Positions 1-7,778 are shown, counted from the stretch's first letter. The stretch is 33,456 nt of DNA from an uncultured Pelagibacteraceae bacterium (GCA_902524995.1 CABZFJ010000010.1:1-33456), one strand, 5' to 3'. A program made the numbers and translations. The notes: generated by a model from the letters alone, not told the origin.

Positions 1-894
1 AATTTTGGTATTTCCTCTAGCAATTACTTTGCTGTCTGGTTTTATGCCAACTCTCAATTTTTTTACTCCACTTTGAAATTGGTTTTTTAAAACTTCTGAT
101 CCAACAAATTCAGTCTCAATTCTGCTCTTAGGTATTGCCCATTTTAGATTAGCTTCGATAGGACTTGTATCGTTGTCTAAGTCATTTCCATACAAACACA
201 GTCCAGCTTCCATTCTTAATGTATCTCTTGCTCCTAAACCAATCAATTTAGATCCATTTTCTATCAAACTTTCTACAAAAGTTTCAGCATCACTATTTTT
301 TATAGAAATTTCAAATCCATCCTCACCAGTATATCCTGATCTAGTTATGTATACTTTTTCATTGTTATAAAAATAGTTGTTTCCGTTCATAAATTTTAGA
401 CTGTCACAACCAGGTATAACTTTATTTAAAACATTTTTTGCTTCGGGGCCCTGTAATGCAATTAATGACAATGACTCGTCAAGATTTAATTTATATTGAT
501 TATCAAGTATAGATTTTATTACTTCATAATCATTATACTTGCATGCAGCATTCAAGATAATTAAAAATCCATCAGATGTTTTGGTAATTATCAGATCGTC
601 CTGAATTCCTCCTTTGTTATTCATTAAAAATGAATATTTACTTTGATTAGTTTTCAATTTTTTTAGATCTGCAGGAAAAATCTTCTCAAGATCATTTGTC
701 AGGTCATCTCCACCTAATATAAACAACTGACCCATATGAGAAACATCAAAAATACCAGAGTGTGAACGTGTGTATTTATGCTCTTGTATAATTCCATCTT
801 TATATTGAATGGGCATTTGATATCCAGCAAACTCTACAAACTTTGCGCTATACTTGATGTGGAGATTATTTAACGATGTTTTTTTTATACTCAT
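1..894 (-). CDS. gcvT: Aminomethyltransferase of the glycine cleavage system (T-protein), 3' end cut by window edge
   Basis: The T-protein takes the aminomethyl group carried on lipoyl-GcvH, releases ammonia and makes 5,10-methylene-tetrahydrofolate. The frame is open from an ATG at 894-892 to the left edge (298 codons; family members are about 365 residues, so roughly the last 70 are missing). The N-terminus (SLNNLHIKYSAKFVEFAGYQ) and the block FDVSHMGQ are typical of GcvT, as are SGYTGEDGFE and LGARDTLRMEAGLCLYGND further on. There is no better downstream start, because the next Met lies inside the conserved FAGYQMP block. The ATG is about 10-20 bases after the end of a tandem glycine riboswitch, so the gene is surely glycine-responsive. 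In other bacteria gcvH and gcvP usually follow, which would lie beyond this window. Identification is secure. Confidence 0.96.
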   Translation of the reverse strand, partial: MSIKKTSLNNLHIKYSAKFVEFAGYQMPIQYKDGIIQEHKYTRSHSGIFDVSHMGQLFILGGDDLTNDLEKIFPADLKKLKTNQSKYSFLMNNKGGIQDDLIITKTSDGFLIILNAACKYNDYEVIKSILDNQYKLNLDESLSLIALQGPEAKNVLNKVIPGCDSLKFMNGNNYFYNNEKVYITRSGYTGEDGFEISIKNSDAETFVESLIENGSKLIGLGARDTLRMEAGLCLYGNDLDNDTSPIEANLKWAIPKSRIETEFVGSEVLKNQFQSGVKKLRVGIKPDSKVIARGNTKI

Positions 895-904
895 ATTAAC
901 TCTT

Positions 905-1050
905 AATGCCCCCTCTGTCTTTTTGCCTGAGAGATTTGCTCCTTCGGCGAGAATAATTCTCTTTCCAGAGTTAATATGTACGGTCCATTTGCCTGAGAGT
1001 TTCCGGGGTGGTTGCTCCTTCGGCGCTACAAAAGTAGTCTCTCCCGTATA
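905..1050 (-). promoter_or_regulatory. Tandem glycine riboswitch upstream of gcvT
   Basis: Read on the minus strand, two glycine aptamers follow each other. Aptamer 1 spans about 1048-979, closed by TACGG/CCGTA, with the core pieces GGGAGAGAC, GCCGAAGGAGCAA and CTCAGGCAAATGGACCG. Aptamer 2 spans about 970-913 with GGAAAGAG, GCCGAAGGAGCAA and CTCTCAGGCAAAAAGACAGAGG. The repeated GCCGAAGGAGCAA and CTCAGGCAAA blocks are the signature of this class. The linker is only 8 bases. No rho-independent terminator lies between aptamer 2 and the gcvT ATG, so control is probably at translation initiation. The linker plus the 5' arm of aptamer-2 P1 is perfectly complementary to the gcvT start region (see findings). 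Confidence 0.96.
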
Positions 1051-1052
1051 TG

Positions 1053-1084
1053 TTTTTATAACATAACTTTTTTATAACATAACT
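1053..1084. repeat. Perfect 16-bp tandem duplication in the gcvT leader/promoter region
   Basis: TTTTTATAACATAACT occurs twice head to tail at 1053-1068 and 1069-1084 on the plus strand (minus strand: AGTTATGTTATAAAAA twice). It sits directly upstream of the first glycine aptamer, where the -10 region of the gcvT promoter is expected, and each copy supplies a TTATAA-like element. I cannot assign the promoter hexamers with certainty. Confidence 0.7.
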
Positions 1085-1101
1085 AATGTAAATTTATAGC
1101 T

Positions 1102-1974
1102 CTAATTTGTTGCACTTTTTTTTTTCATAAGCGTAAGAAATTGTATTAAAACTGCAAATATCACTATTAAACCACCAATTAAAACGCTGGTTGGAGGATT
1201 TTCATTTATAAACATCCACGCCCAAAAAGGTCCTAAAAATGCTTCTGATAACATTATGATTCCAACTAAGGCTGAAGGTGTAGATCTTGCACCAATTGTA
1301 ATAAAAATAAAACCAAAACCAAGTTGAAAAAAACCAGCTAAAAATCCTAAAAAAATATCATTTAAAGATATAAAGATCGTCTTTGACATTAAATAACCGA
1401 TAATCAAAGCAATAACTCCTGCAATAAATTGTAATGGAACCATATCTACACTCGGAAATTTTCTAACTATTAAAATTAATGTTGCAAATGATATTGGCAT
1501 AATAAAAGCAGCAATATTTCCACTCATTTGCCCAACTGTTAATGAGCTTCCAACCATCAAAATTATTCCTGAAATTGCTAAAACTATAGAAGTTAATGTT
1601 ATTAAGTTTATTTTTTCTTTTAAAAAGATGTATCCAAAGATTGCTAAAAATAATGTTTGGGTTTGAATTATAAAATTAGTATTAGCTACAGTAGTATTAT
1701 ACATAGCAAAAACATAACCACTAAAGCCACAGGCAAGTATAATTCCTCCAAAAAGACCAGGAATTCCTGATTTATAAAATGCTGAAATAAAATTTTGCTT
1801 ATAACTAATAATTAGAAAGATCAGAACTACAATTATAAAAAAAACTGATCTCCAAAATAAAATTTGCCATAGTGTAGAACCTTCAAAAGATTTGACTATC
1901 AAACCTCCAAAACTTAAACTTAAAGCGCCAAAAAAAATCAAGAGCGGCCCTGGTAATTTTGTAATTAAATTCAT
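1102..1974 (-). CDS. DMT-superfamily (EamA) permease
   Basis: This is a 290-residue integral membrane protein of about ten hydrophobic segments, with two EamA repeats as in the drug/metabolite transporter superfamily. The pattern LSLSFGGLIVKSFEG...WQILFWRSVFF at the N-terminus and FLKEKINLITLTSIVLAISGIILM closing the first repeat are typical; the second repeat ends with ENPPTSVLIGGLIVIFAVL. Its start overlaps the end of pxpC by 4 bases, so it is translated with pxpB-pxpC. That makes a role in moving a metabolite of 5-oxoproline metabolism across the inner membrane possible, but the sequence does not show a substrate. DMT proteins include both importers and exporters. The family call is firm; the substrate is unknown. 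Confidence 0.85.
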   Translation of the reverse strand: MNLITKLPGPLLIFFGALSLSFGGLIVKSFEGSTLWQILFWRSVFFIIVVLIFLIISYKQNFISAFYKSGIPGLFGGIILACGFSGYVFAMYNTTVANTNFIIQTQTLFLAIFGYIFLKEKINLITLTSIVLAISGIILMVGSSLTVGQMSGNIAAFIMPISFATLILIVRKFPSVDMVPLQFIAGVIALIIGYLMSKTIFISLNDIFLGFLAGFFQLGFGFIFITIGARSTPSALVGIIMLSEAFLGPFWAWMFINENPPTSVLIGGLIVIFAVLIQFLTLMKKKSATN

Positions 1975-2927
1975 TTAATTTGAGAAATTAGATTATGAGT
2001 CTCCATCTGATAAAGTTTATATAATGTTTCAGCATCCTCTAAGGTTACATCTTTAAATTTAATATTAGATCCTGGTGTTAATTGTACCAGTCGATCATAG
2101 TCTGCAGATATGACAGTTGCAATCTTTGGATATCCACCAATAGTTCCATGATCTGATAACATAATTATTGGATCTCCAGCAGATGTGATTTGAATTACAC
2201 CTTTTACCAAACCTTCAGATTTTATATTAGGATCAACGATATTTTCAATTTTTGGACCCTCTAATCGCACACCCATCCTGTCCGAAAGTTTTGTAATTTT
2301 AAAACCTTCTTTAAAGAATTGATTTTGTGAAGACTCAGAAAAATAATCATAGTTTGTGCCTTTAATAACCCTTATATTTTCTATAGTGCTACCTAAGTAA
2401 TCAAGTTTTCTTTTAATAAAAGAATTATTAATATCAATTATTTCAATTTCTAAATCTTTAGAAAATTTATTCCCATTATTTGGTCCAATTTGAGCTTGTG
2501 TATTTATTGAACAGCTTCCCCAATAATAATCAACACCAAAAGTTCCATTAATCGAAAAATATCCATAAACAGACTTGTTGGTTGAATGTATGTCGACTTC
2601 ATCTCCATTTTTTAATAAATAACATTGGTAAGAATTACCATCAATAACACCTCCTTTTGTTATAATTTTAAATGATACATTTCCAGAAATACAAAAAAAA
2701 ATATCTTTTCCAAAATACTTCAAATGTGGGCCTTGATAAGCAAATTCTATTACAGGTGAATTGTAATCATTTTGTAGAAGTGAGTTTAACAATTGAAAAT
2801 TTCTTTTATCCATCGCTCCACTAAAGGGAATACCAATATGGTATAAATTATTTCTTCCTAAGTCTTGATATGTAGTGTTGATACCAGCTCTTAAAATTTT
2901 AAAGTAGTTTCTACCTTTTGATTTCAT
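1971..2927 (-). CDS. pxpC: 5-oxoprolinase subunit C (KipA / carboxyltransferase-like)
   Basis: PxpC works with PxpA and PxpB to hydrolyse 5-oxo-L-proline (pyroglutamate) to L-glutamate using ATP. The 318-residue length is usual for the family. Near the N-terminus, GINTTYQDLGR and GIPFSGAMD (about residues 15-40) match the biotin-dependent carboxyltransferase / KipA fold, as does SDHGTIGGYPKIATV near residue 260. The coding region overlaps the end of pxpB by 17 bases and the start of the DMT permease by 4, so the three form one transcription unit. Related proteins include urea carboxylase and allophanate hydrolase domains, but the adjoining PxpA and PxpB make 5-oxoprolinase the best reading. 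Confidence 0.88.
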   Translation of the reverse strand: MKSKGRNYFKILRAGINTTYQDLGRNNLYHIGIPFSGAMDKRNFQLLNSLLQNDYNSPVIEFAYQGPHLKYFGKDIFFCISGNVSFKIITKGGVIDGNSYQCYLLKNGDEVDIHSTNKSVYGYFSINGTFGVDYYWGSCSINTQAQIGPNNGNKFSKDLEIEIIDINNSFIKRKLDYLGSTIENIRVIKGTNYDYFSESSQNQFFKEGFKITKLSDRMGVRLEGPKIENIVDPNIKSEGLVKGVIQITSAGDPIIMLSDHGTIGGYPKIATVISADYDRLVQLTPGSNIKFKDVTLEDAETLYKLYQMETHNLISQIK

Positions 2928-3585
2928 TATATTGATCTATAGTTATTCTATAAAATTTTATTGTATCGCCTGGATTAACAATATTAGGTTTTGATTGATT
3001 AGATGTGTCGAAAATATTTTGTGGTGTATTTCCCAAAATATTCCATCCCCCAGGTGTTTCAAAAGTATATATGTTACAAAATTGTTCTGTTATTCCAACT
3101 GAACCTTTTGGAACTTTAACTCTAGGTGTTTCTAATCTTTTTAATCTCATTTCCTGGTTAAGATCACCAAGAAAAGGCATCCCAGCCACAAATCCTGTCA
3201 TATAACAAAAGTAATTTTTACTAAAAAATTTTTCTAGGATTATTTCTGATTTTAATTTTAATTTATTTTCAACTCTTTTAATATCTAATGCAAAATTATT
3301 ATCACAACATACTGGAATTTCGATTAGGTTTTTTTCTAATTTATTGTTTTCTTTAATCTCTATATTTTCAATTTTTTTTTTTAAAGATAAAAAAGAATGT
3401 ATATTTAAATCATATGAAATTATTAATTTATTATAAGATGGAGTTAAGTTTGTAATACCTTTTAAATTTAATTTTTTTATATGGTAAAAATAATTGATAA
3501 CATTAGAATTAATTTCTTGATTTACATCACTTCCAAAGTCGCAATACAAAGCTGCGTCACCAAGATTTAATATATTTTTTATCAT
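2911..3585 (-). CDS. pxpB: 5-oxoprolinase subunit B (KipI-like)
   Basis: This is a 224-residue protein of the KipI / PxpB family, the partner of PxpC in ATP-dependent hydrolysis of 5-oxoproline. The start LGDAALYCDFG, the central YMTGFVAGMPFLGDL and the C-terminal ETPGGWNILGNTP are the conserved blocks of the family. The ATG at 3585 fits the usual N-terminus, because LGD normally lies within the first ten residues. The gene is divergent from pxpA with only 27 bases between the two start codons, so the promoters for both directions must overlap coding sequence or each other. This arrangement differs from the common same-strand pxpABC order. Confidence 0.88.
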   Translation of the reverse strand: MIKNILNLGDAALYCDFGSDVNQEINSNVINYFYHIKKLNLKGITNLTPSYNKLIISYDLNIHSFLSLKKKIENIEIKENNKLEKNLIEIPVCCDNNFALDIKRVENKLKLKSEIILEKFFSKNYFCYMTGFVAGMPFLGDLNQEMRLKRLETPRVKVPKGSVGITEQFCNIYTFETPGGWNILGNTPQNIFDTSNQSKPNIVNPGDTIKFYRITIDQYNEIKR

Positions 3586-3612
3586 ACCATGTTATACTTA
3601 TGATTTGTTAGT

Positions 3613-4386
3613 ATGGAAATTAATATCAATTGTGATTTAGGTGAAAAATCAAAGCATCATTCAGATGAAAATGATCCAAAATTACTAGAAATTGTCAATT
3701 CAGCTAATGTTGCTTGTGGTTATCATGCTGGTGATAAAGAAAGCATGAACCAAATTGTAAAAATTTGTAAGAAAAACGGTGTTAGTATAGGTGCACATCC
3801 GTCATTTAATGATCCTGAAAACTTTGGACGTAAAAGACTAAATTTATCATCAGATGAAATAAATAAATTATTAATTGATCAGTATGAAACTTTACAAAGT
3901 ATAGCTGAAAAACATGGTGAGATCGTTACACATATTAAACCACACGGGGCATTGAATAATATGGCTTGTGAAGATATTGAACTTGCAACTATCATTGCAA
4001 AATCAATCTGCAATTTTAACAAAGATTTAATCTATTTGGTACCCACAGGTTCAAAGATGGAGGAGGCAGCAAAGAAATTTGATATGAGGATAGCATGTGA
4101 AATTTTTGCTGATAGAAATTATGAAGATAATGGAAACTTAGTATCTAGAAAAGAGCCTCATGCACTTATTACAGATCCAGAGCAAGCAAAAAGCCATGTT
4201 TTAAGCATGGTTCAGAACCAAGCCATTAATTGTCACAGCGGAAAGCAAATACCTTGTGAAATAGACTCTGTGTGTATACATGGCGATAATGAAAGTTCAC
4301 TAGCTACAGCTGTATCTATAAAAAATAATTTAATAGATAATGGCTTAGAACTAAAAACACTAACTAACTTAAGGAAATTTAAATAA
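3613..4386 (+). CDS. pxpA: 5-oxoprolinase subunit A (LamB/YcsF family)
   Basis: PxpA is the LamB/YcsF-type subunit needed with PxpBC for cleavage of the lactam ring of 5-oxoproline. The 257 residues contain all the usual blocks: NCDLGE (6-11), ANVACGYHAGD (31-41), GAHPSFNDPENFGR (60-73) and HIKPHGALNN (107-116), with the C-terminal SVCIHGDN. The start is secure because NCDLGE always lies a few residues after the initiator. It is transcribed away from pxpB, and its stop codon overlaps the ATG of the following TPR gene (TAATG), so the two are translationally coupled. Confidence 0.93.
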   Translation: MEININCDLGEKSKHHSDENDPKLLEIVNSANVACGYHAGDKESMNQIVKICKKNGVSIGAHPSFNDPENFGRKRLNLSSDEINKLLIDQYETLQSIAEKHGEIVTHIKPHGALNNMACEDIELATIIAKSICNFNKDLIYLVPTGSKMEEAAKKFDMRIACEIFADRNYEDNGNLVSRKEPHALITDPEQAKSHVLSMVQNQAINCHSGKQIPCEIDSVCIHGDNESSLATAVSIKNNLIDNGLELKTLTNLRKFK

Positions 4387-4874
4387 TGATAAAGAAAATA
4401 TTTTTTTCAATGTTCTTTTTAATTTTTTTAGCAGGAACATCTTTTGCTGCTGGATCTAGTAGCGATTCTGGATCAACAGAAAGCCATTATGATAAGGCAG
4501 TGAAATTGATTAAAGCTGCAAAAAAATTAGAAAAAAAAGGTAAAACAGAAAAAGCAATTAAAAGATACGAAAGAGCAATTAAATTTTTAGTAAAGTCAAA
4601 TAAGATGAAGCCAAATAAAGCAGACACATTAAATTATCTTGGATTTGCAACAAGAAAAACTGGTGATTTTGAAAATGGTGAGAAATATTATCTTCAAGGT
4701 TTAGCTATTGAGCCAAATCACATAGGAATTAACGAATATCTTGGTGAATTATATGTTGCAACAAATAGGATGAATTTAGCAAAAGAAAGATTGAGTGTTC
4801 TAGAGGGATGTAATTGTGAGGAATACAGTCAGCTAAAGGGTGTTATAGACGGATCTAAAAAATCAAAATACTAG
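4386..4874 (+). CDS. Exported TPR-repeat protein coupled to pxpA
   Basis: This 162-residue protein has a cleavable signal peptide (basic MIKK, a hydrophobic stretch at 5-19, likely cut after SFAA near residue 22), then a Ser/Gly-rich linker and a Lys-rich helical part. Two tetratricopeptide repeats follow at about residues 79-140 (DTLNYLGFATRKTGDFENGE; GINEYLGELYVATNRMNLA). Cys142 and Cys144 (CNC) near the C-terminus could bind metal or form a disulphide. It is probably periplasmic and protein-binding; no enzymatic function can be read. Its ATG overlaps the pxpA stop. At the 3' end it overlaps the stop of the convergent dctM gene by 4 bases. Similar TPR proteins occur widely, so the link to 5-oxoproline metabolism rests only on position. 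Confidence 0.85.
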   Translation: MIKKIFFSMFFLIFLAGTSFAAGSSSDSGSTESHYDKAVKLIKAAKKLEKKGKTEKAIKRYERAIKFLVKSNKMKPNKADTLNYLGFATRKTGDFENGEKYYLQGLAIEPNHIGINEYLGELYVATNRMNLAKERLSVLEGCNCEEYSQLKGVIDGSKKSKY

Positions 4875-6181
4875 TTTATATTTTTTATCATTTGCTCAGG
4901 CATCCAAAGAGCGATTTCTGGAAACATCACAACTAAGATAACAGCAAAAATCATTAGCAAGAAGAGTGGAAACGCACTTCTTGCTATATAACCCATATCT
5001 TTATTAGCCATACCCTGAAGAACAAAAAGATTAAAACCAACCGGCGGCGTGATCTGAGCCATTTCAACAACAATAACTAGAAAAACACCAAACCAAATCA
5101 TATCAAAACCTGCTTGTCTAATCATTGGTTCAATTATAGCCATTGTTAAAACTACAGCAGAGATACCATCAAGAAACATTCCAAGAATTATATAAAATAT
5201 CATTAAAACAAAAATTAAAACATATGGAGAAAGTTCCATTCCTTCAATCCATAAAGCAAGATTTCTTGGCAATCCAGTAAATCCCATTGCCAAAGATAAA
5301 AAAGTGGCTCCTGCTAATATAAAAGCTATCATACAAGAAGTTTTAGTAGCACCCAAGAGTGACTCTTTAAATGTTTTTAAAGACAAACTCTTTTGAAAGT
5401 ATGATAAAATTAATGCACCTACTACACCCAAAGAAGCTGCTTCGGTTGCGGTTGCTATACCTGTATAAATTGAGCCAATAACTGAAACTATTAATAATAT
5501 TACAGGTATTAGTTTTCCTGATTTCCTTACCTTTTCCATAAAAGTGAAGTCTTGTTTAAAAATAGGCATGGATTTTTTATTTATTGACGACCAAATCATT
5601 ACATATGTCATAAAGATCAACGCAATCATTATTCCTGGTAAAATTCCTGCAATAAATAATTTTGCTATCGACTCTTGAACAGTCACGCCATAAATAATTA
5701 AAATAATTGAGGGTGGAATTAGAAGACCAAGTGTTCCTGAACCAGCTAAACTTCCAAGTAGAATGCTCTCTGGATATTTTCTTTTTCTTAGTTCTGGAAT
5801 AGACATTTTTCCTACTGTGGCTACAGTTGCTGCAGAAGATCCAGAAATAGCTGCAAATAAAGCACATCCAACTACATTAACATGTACTAAACCACCAGGT
5901 AGTTTCTGCATCCATGGGGATAATCCTTCAAATAAATTTTCAGATAACTTCGTCCGAAATAAAATTTCACCCATCCAAACAAATAATGGAAGTGCAGTTA
6001 AAGTCCATGAAGATGAAGCTCCCCAAATTGTAGTTGCCATTGCATCACCAACTGGCCTTGTAGTGAACAGCATCATTCCTATAGATGAAACTCCAACCAT
6101 GCTGATAGCAACCCAAATTCCTGATCCTAAAAATATCAAGAGAACACTAATAAAAAATATAGTAAGTAAAATTTCAGTCAT
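4871..6181 (-). CDS. dctM: TRAP transporter large permease subunit
   Basis: DctM is the ion-coupled transport subunit of a tripartite ATP-independent periplasmic (TRAP) transporter. The 436 residues are almost wholly hydrophobic, with about 12 membrane segments. Family blocks are present: AAISGSSAATVATVGKMSIPE (about 110-130), SGTLGLLIPPSIILIIYG (148-165), ATATEAASLGVVGAL, and GMFLDGISAVVLTMAI with QITPPVGFNLFV near the C-terminus. The length is normal. Its start overlaps dctQ by 8 bases, and the pair is co-transcribed behind dctP. The substrate is set by the binding protein DctP, not by this subunit. Confidence 0.95.
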   Translation of the reverse strand: MTEILLTIFFISVLLIFLGSGIWVAISMVGVSSIGMMLFTTRPVGDAMATTIWGASSSWTLTALPLFVWMGEILFRTKLSENLFEGLSPWMQKLPGGLVHVNVVGCALFAAISGSSAATVATVGKMSIPELRKRKYPESILLGSLAGSGTLGLLIPPSIILIIYGVTVQESIAKLFIAGILPGIMIALIFMTYVMIWSSINKKSMPIFKQDFTFMEKVRKSGKLIPVILLIVSVIGSIYTGIATATEAASLGVVGALILSYFQKSLSLKTFKESLLGATKTSCMIAFILAGATFLSLAMGFTGLPRNLALWIEGMELSPYVLIFVLMIFYIILGMFLDGISAVVLTMAIIEPMIRQAGFDMIWFGVFLVIVVEMAQITPPVGFNLFVLQGMANKDMGYIARSAFPLFLLMIFAVILVVMFPEIALWMPEQMIKNIN

Positions 6182-6665
6182 TTTTTGTTTTTTGTATTTT
6201 CAAAACTAATTGATGGGATACACAAATGAAAAATATTAGAGATCCTAAAGCAACACTTGATTGTGGTATCCAAATTAAAATTTCATCAGCTCCTTCACTT
6301 CTCTCTTGAAATTCATAAGATATTTTTAGCATTTTTAAAAAATAAAAAGCTAGATAACCAGAAAATATAGTTGCAACTATCAAACTCCATAGTTCCAAAA
6401 ATCTCTTTTTCATTCCAGTAGCTTTTTCTAAAAATAATGTAATTCTAATGTGACCACCTTCTACAAAAGTGTAAGATAAAGCAAAAAATGATGATGCAGC
6501 CATACAGTATCCAGAATATTCAGCTAGGCCTCTTATATAAAAACCAAATATTCTTGATGAAATTCCAATTAAAATAAAAACTGCAACCAAAATAAGAAAG
6601 AATGCAGCGATATAGCCTGAGTAACTATAAAGATTGTTTAAAAATTTGTTGACTTTAGTAAACAT
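6174..6665 (-). CDS. dctQ: TRAP transporter small permease subunit
   Basis: DctQ is the small membrane subunit that pairs with DctM. The 163 residues hold four hydrophobic helices with a short conserved core, GLAEYSGYCMAASSFFALSYTFVEGGHIRI (quoted here in parts: GLAEYSGY, then FALSYTFVEGGHIRI), which is typical of the family. The C-terminus overlaps the start of dctM by 8 bases. Upstream, a strong hairpin at 6668-6694 separates it from dctP, so DctQM is probably made at a lower level than the binding protein. Confidence 0.93.
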   Translation of the reverse strand: MFTKVNKFLNNLYSYSGYIAAFFLILVAVFILIGISSRIFGFYIRGLAEYSGYCMAASSFFALSYTFVEGGHIRITLFLEKATGMKKRFLELWSLIVATIFSGYLAFYFLKMLKISYEFQERSEGADEILIWIPQSSVALGSLIFFICVSHQLVLKIQKTKND

Positions 6666-6667
6666 AT

Positions 6668-6694
6668 AAAAAGGCCGTTTAATACGGCCTTTTT
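6668..6694 (-). terminator. Hairpin between dctP and dctQ (partial terminator/attenuator)
   Basis: A perfect 10-bp inverted repeat AAAAAGGCCG / CGGCCTTTTT with a 7-base loop lies in the 41-base gap between dctP and dctQ. On the minus strand it has the GC-stem plus U-tract form of a rho-independent terminator. Because dctQM follow on the same strand with no evident promoter of their own, incomplete termination or 3'-end stabilisation of the dctP message is the likely role, giving excess binding protein. Confidence 0.85.
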
Positions 6695-6706
6695 AATTAT
6701 AATGAT

Positions 6707-7678
6707 TTAATTATAAGCAGCAAGAACACTAGCACCTCTATCGCCAGCTTTTTTCTTCCATTCTTCTGCCATTGTAGCACCGACTTTTTTGAAATGGCTT
6801 TCAAGAGCTACATTTACTTTTCCGACTTTCATTCCAGCATCGGCTAAAGCTTTTTTATCAGCAACATTTCCTTTTTTTGAAAGTGCCCAACCTTTTTTCT
6901 CAGCAACTGCCGCCTCTTCCATTATCATTTTTTGTGTAGCTTTATCTAACTTATTCCAAGAACCTCTGTGAGCTACAATCATATTTTTTGGAAACCAAGC
7001 TGCAATATCATAAAAATACTTTACTCCATTTTCCCAAATTTTACTGTTCTTACCAGTGGTTGGTGAAGTAATCATACTTTCAACCGCACCAGTTGAGAAT
7101 GCTTGGCTTATTTCAGCTGCTTCAATTTTTGTAGGAGCCATACCTGTCAACTCAGCCATTCTAATAGTCGCAGAATTATACGCTCTAAATTTTAAACCTT
7201 TTAAGTCAGCAACATTGTTAATCTCTTTTTTACTGTAAAGACCTTGCGCTGGCCATGGTACAGCATATAAAAATACAAGACCTTTTTGATCTAAACCTTT
7301 GATTATTGCAGGCTTAGATGCTTGATACAATTTCATAGCATCATCATAAGATGTCGCAAGAAACGGTTGTGAATCAATCTCTAATAACGGATCCTCTTTA
7401 CCTAGAGCCGACATAAATCTCTCACCAATTTGAGCTTGTCCAGTTCTAACAGCTCTAAATATTTCTCCACCTTTAAATAGAGATCCACCTGGGTGAGTTA
7501 CTATTGTTAATTTTCCCCCACTTTTTTCTGAAACATTTTTAGCAAATTCAGCTGCATTAGCAGAATGGAAGTTGCTTGCACCATATGCTAGTGCCATATC
7601 CCATTTTTCTGCAGCAAAAGCATTAGCAGTTAAAAGAACAGAAAATAAAACAGAGAGCAAAATTTTGAAAAGTTTCAT
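6707..7678 (-). CDS. dctP: TRAP transporter solute-binding protein
   Basis: This is the periplasmic binding protein that captures the substrate for DctQM. The 323 residues begin with a signal peptide cut near AFA/A (residue 22-23). Family features include AQIGERFMSALGKEDPLLEI, the block DLKGLKFRAYN with Arg165, which is the carboxylate-clamping Arg position in DctP-type proteins, and TGAVESMITSP. The start is supported by a strong Shine-Dalgarno GGAGG seven bases upstream. Adjacent 5-oxoprolinase genes suggest pyroglutamate as one possible ligand, since DctP6 and DctP7 of Bordetella pertussis bind pyroglutamate. Other carboxylates are equally compatible with the sequence itself. Confidence 0.94.
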   Translation of the reverse strand: MKLFKILLSVLFSVLLTANAFAAEKWDMALAYGASNFHSANAAEFAKNVSEKSGGKLTIVTHPGGSLFKGGEIFRAVRTGQAQIGERFMSALGKEDPLLEIDSQPFLATSYDDAMKLYQASKPAIIKGLDQKGLVFLYAVPWPAQGLYSKKEINNVADLKGLKFRAYNSATIRMAELTGMAPTKIEAAEISQAFSTGAVESMITSPTTGKNSKIWENGVKYFYDIAAWFPKNMIVAHRGSWNKLDKATQKMIMEEAAVAEKKGWALSKKGNVADKKALADAGMKVGKVNVALESHFKKVGATMAEEWKKKAGDRGASVLAAYN

Positions 7679-7778
7679 AAATCCTCCATATTTTTAAAAA
7701 ACATATCTCATTATGTATTAAAACTTAAATCAATAAAAATTTTTGATGTTTTATTGAAATATAATAAATAATTACTAT

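Noticed and set aside
854..1066. Open reading frame on the plus strand across the gcvT start and riboswitch
   Set aside because: It is antisense to the glycine aptamers and gcvT, its composition follows the RNA structure, and it matches no protein family.
5577..5867. 96-codon frame on the minus strand inside dctM
   Set aside because: It is an alternate frame of a fully convincing TRAP permease, and its Ser/Asn/Arg/Cys-rich composition is that of a shadow frame.
5763..6209. 148-codon plus-strand frame opposite dctM and dctQ
   Set aside because: It is antisense to two conserved membrane genes with no SD and no recognisable motif.
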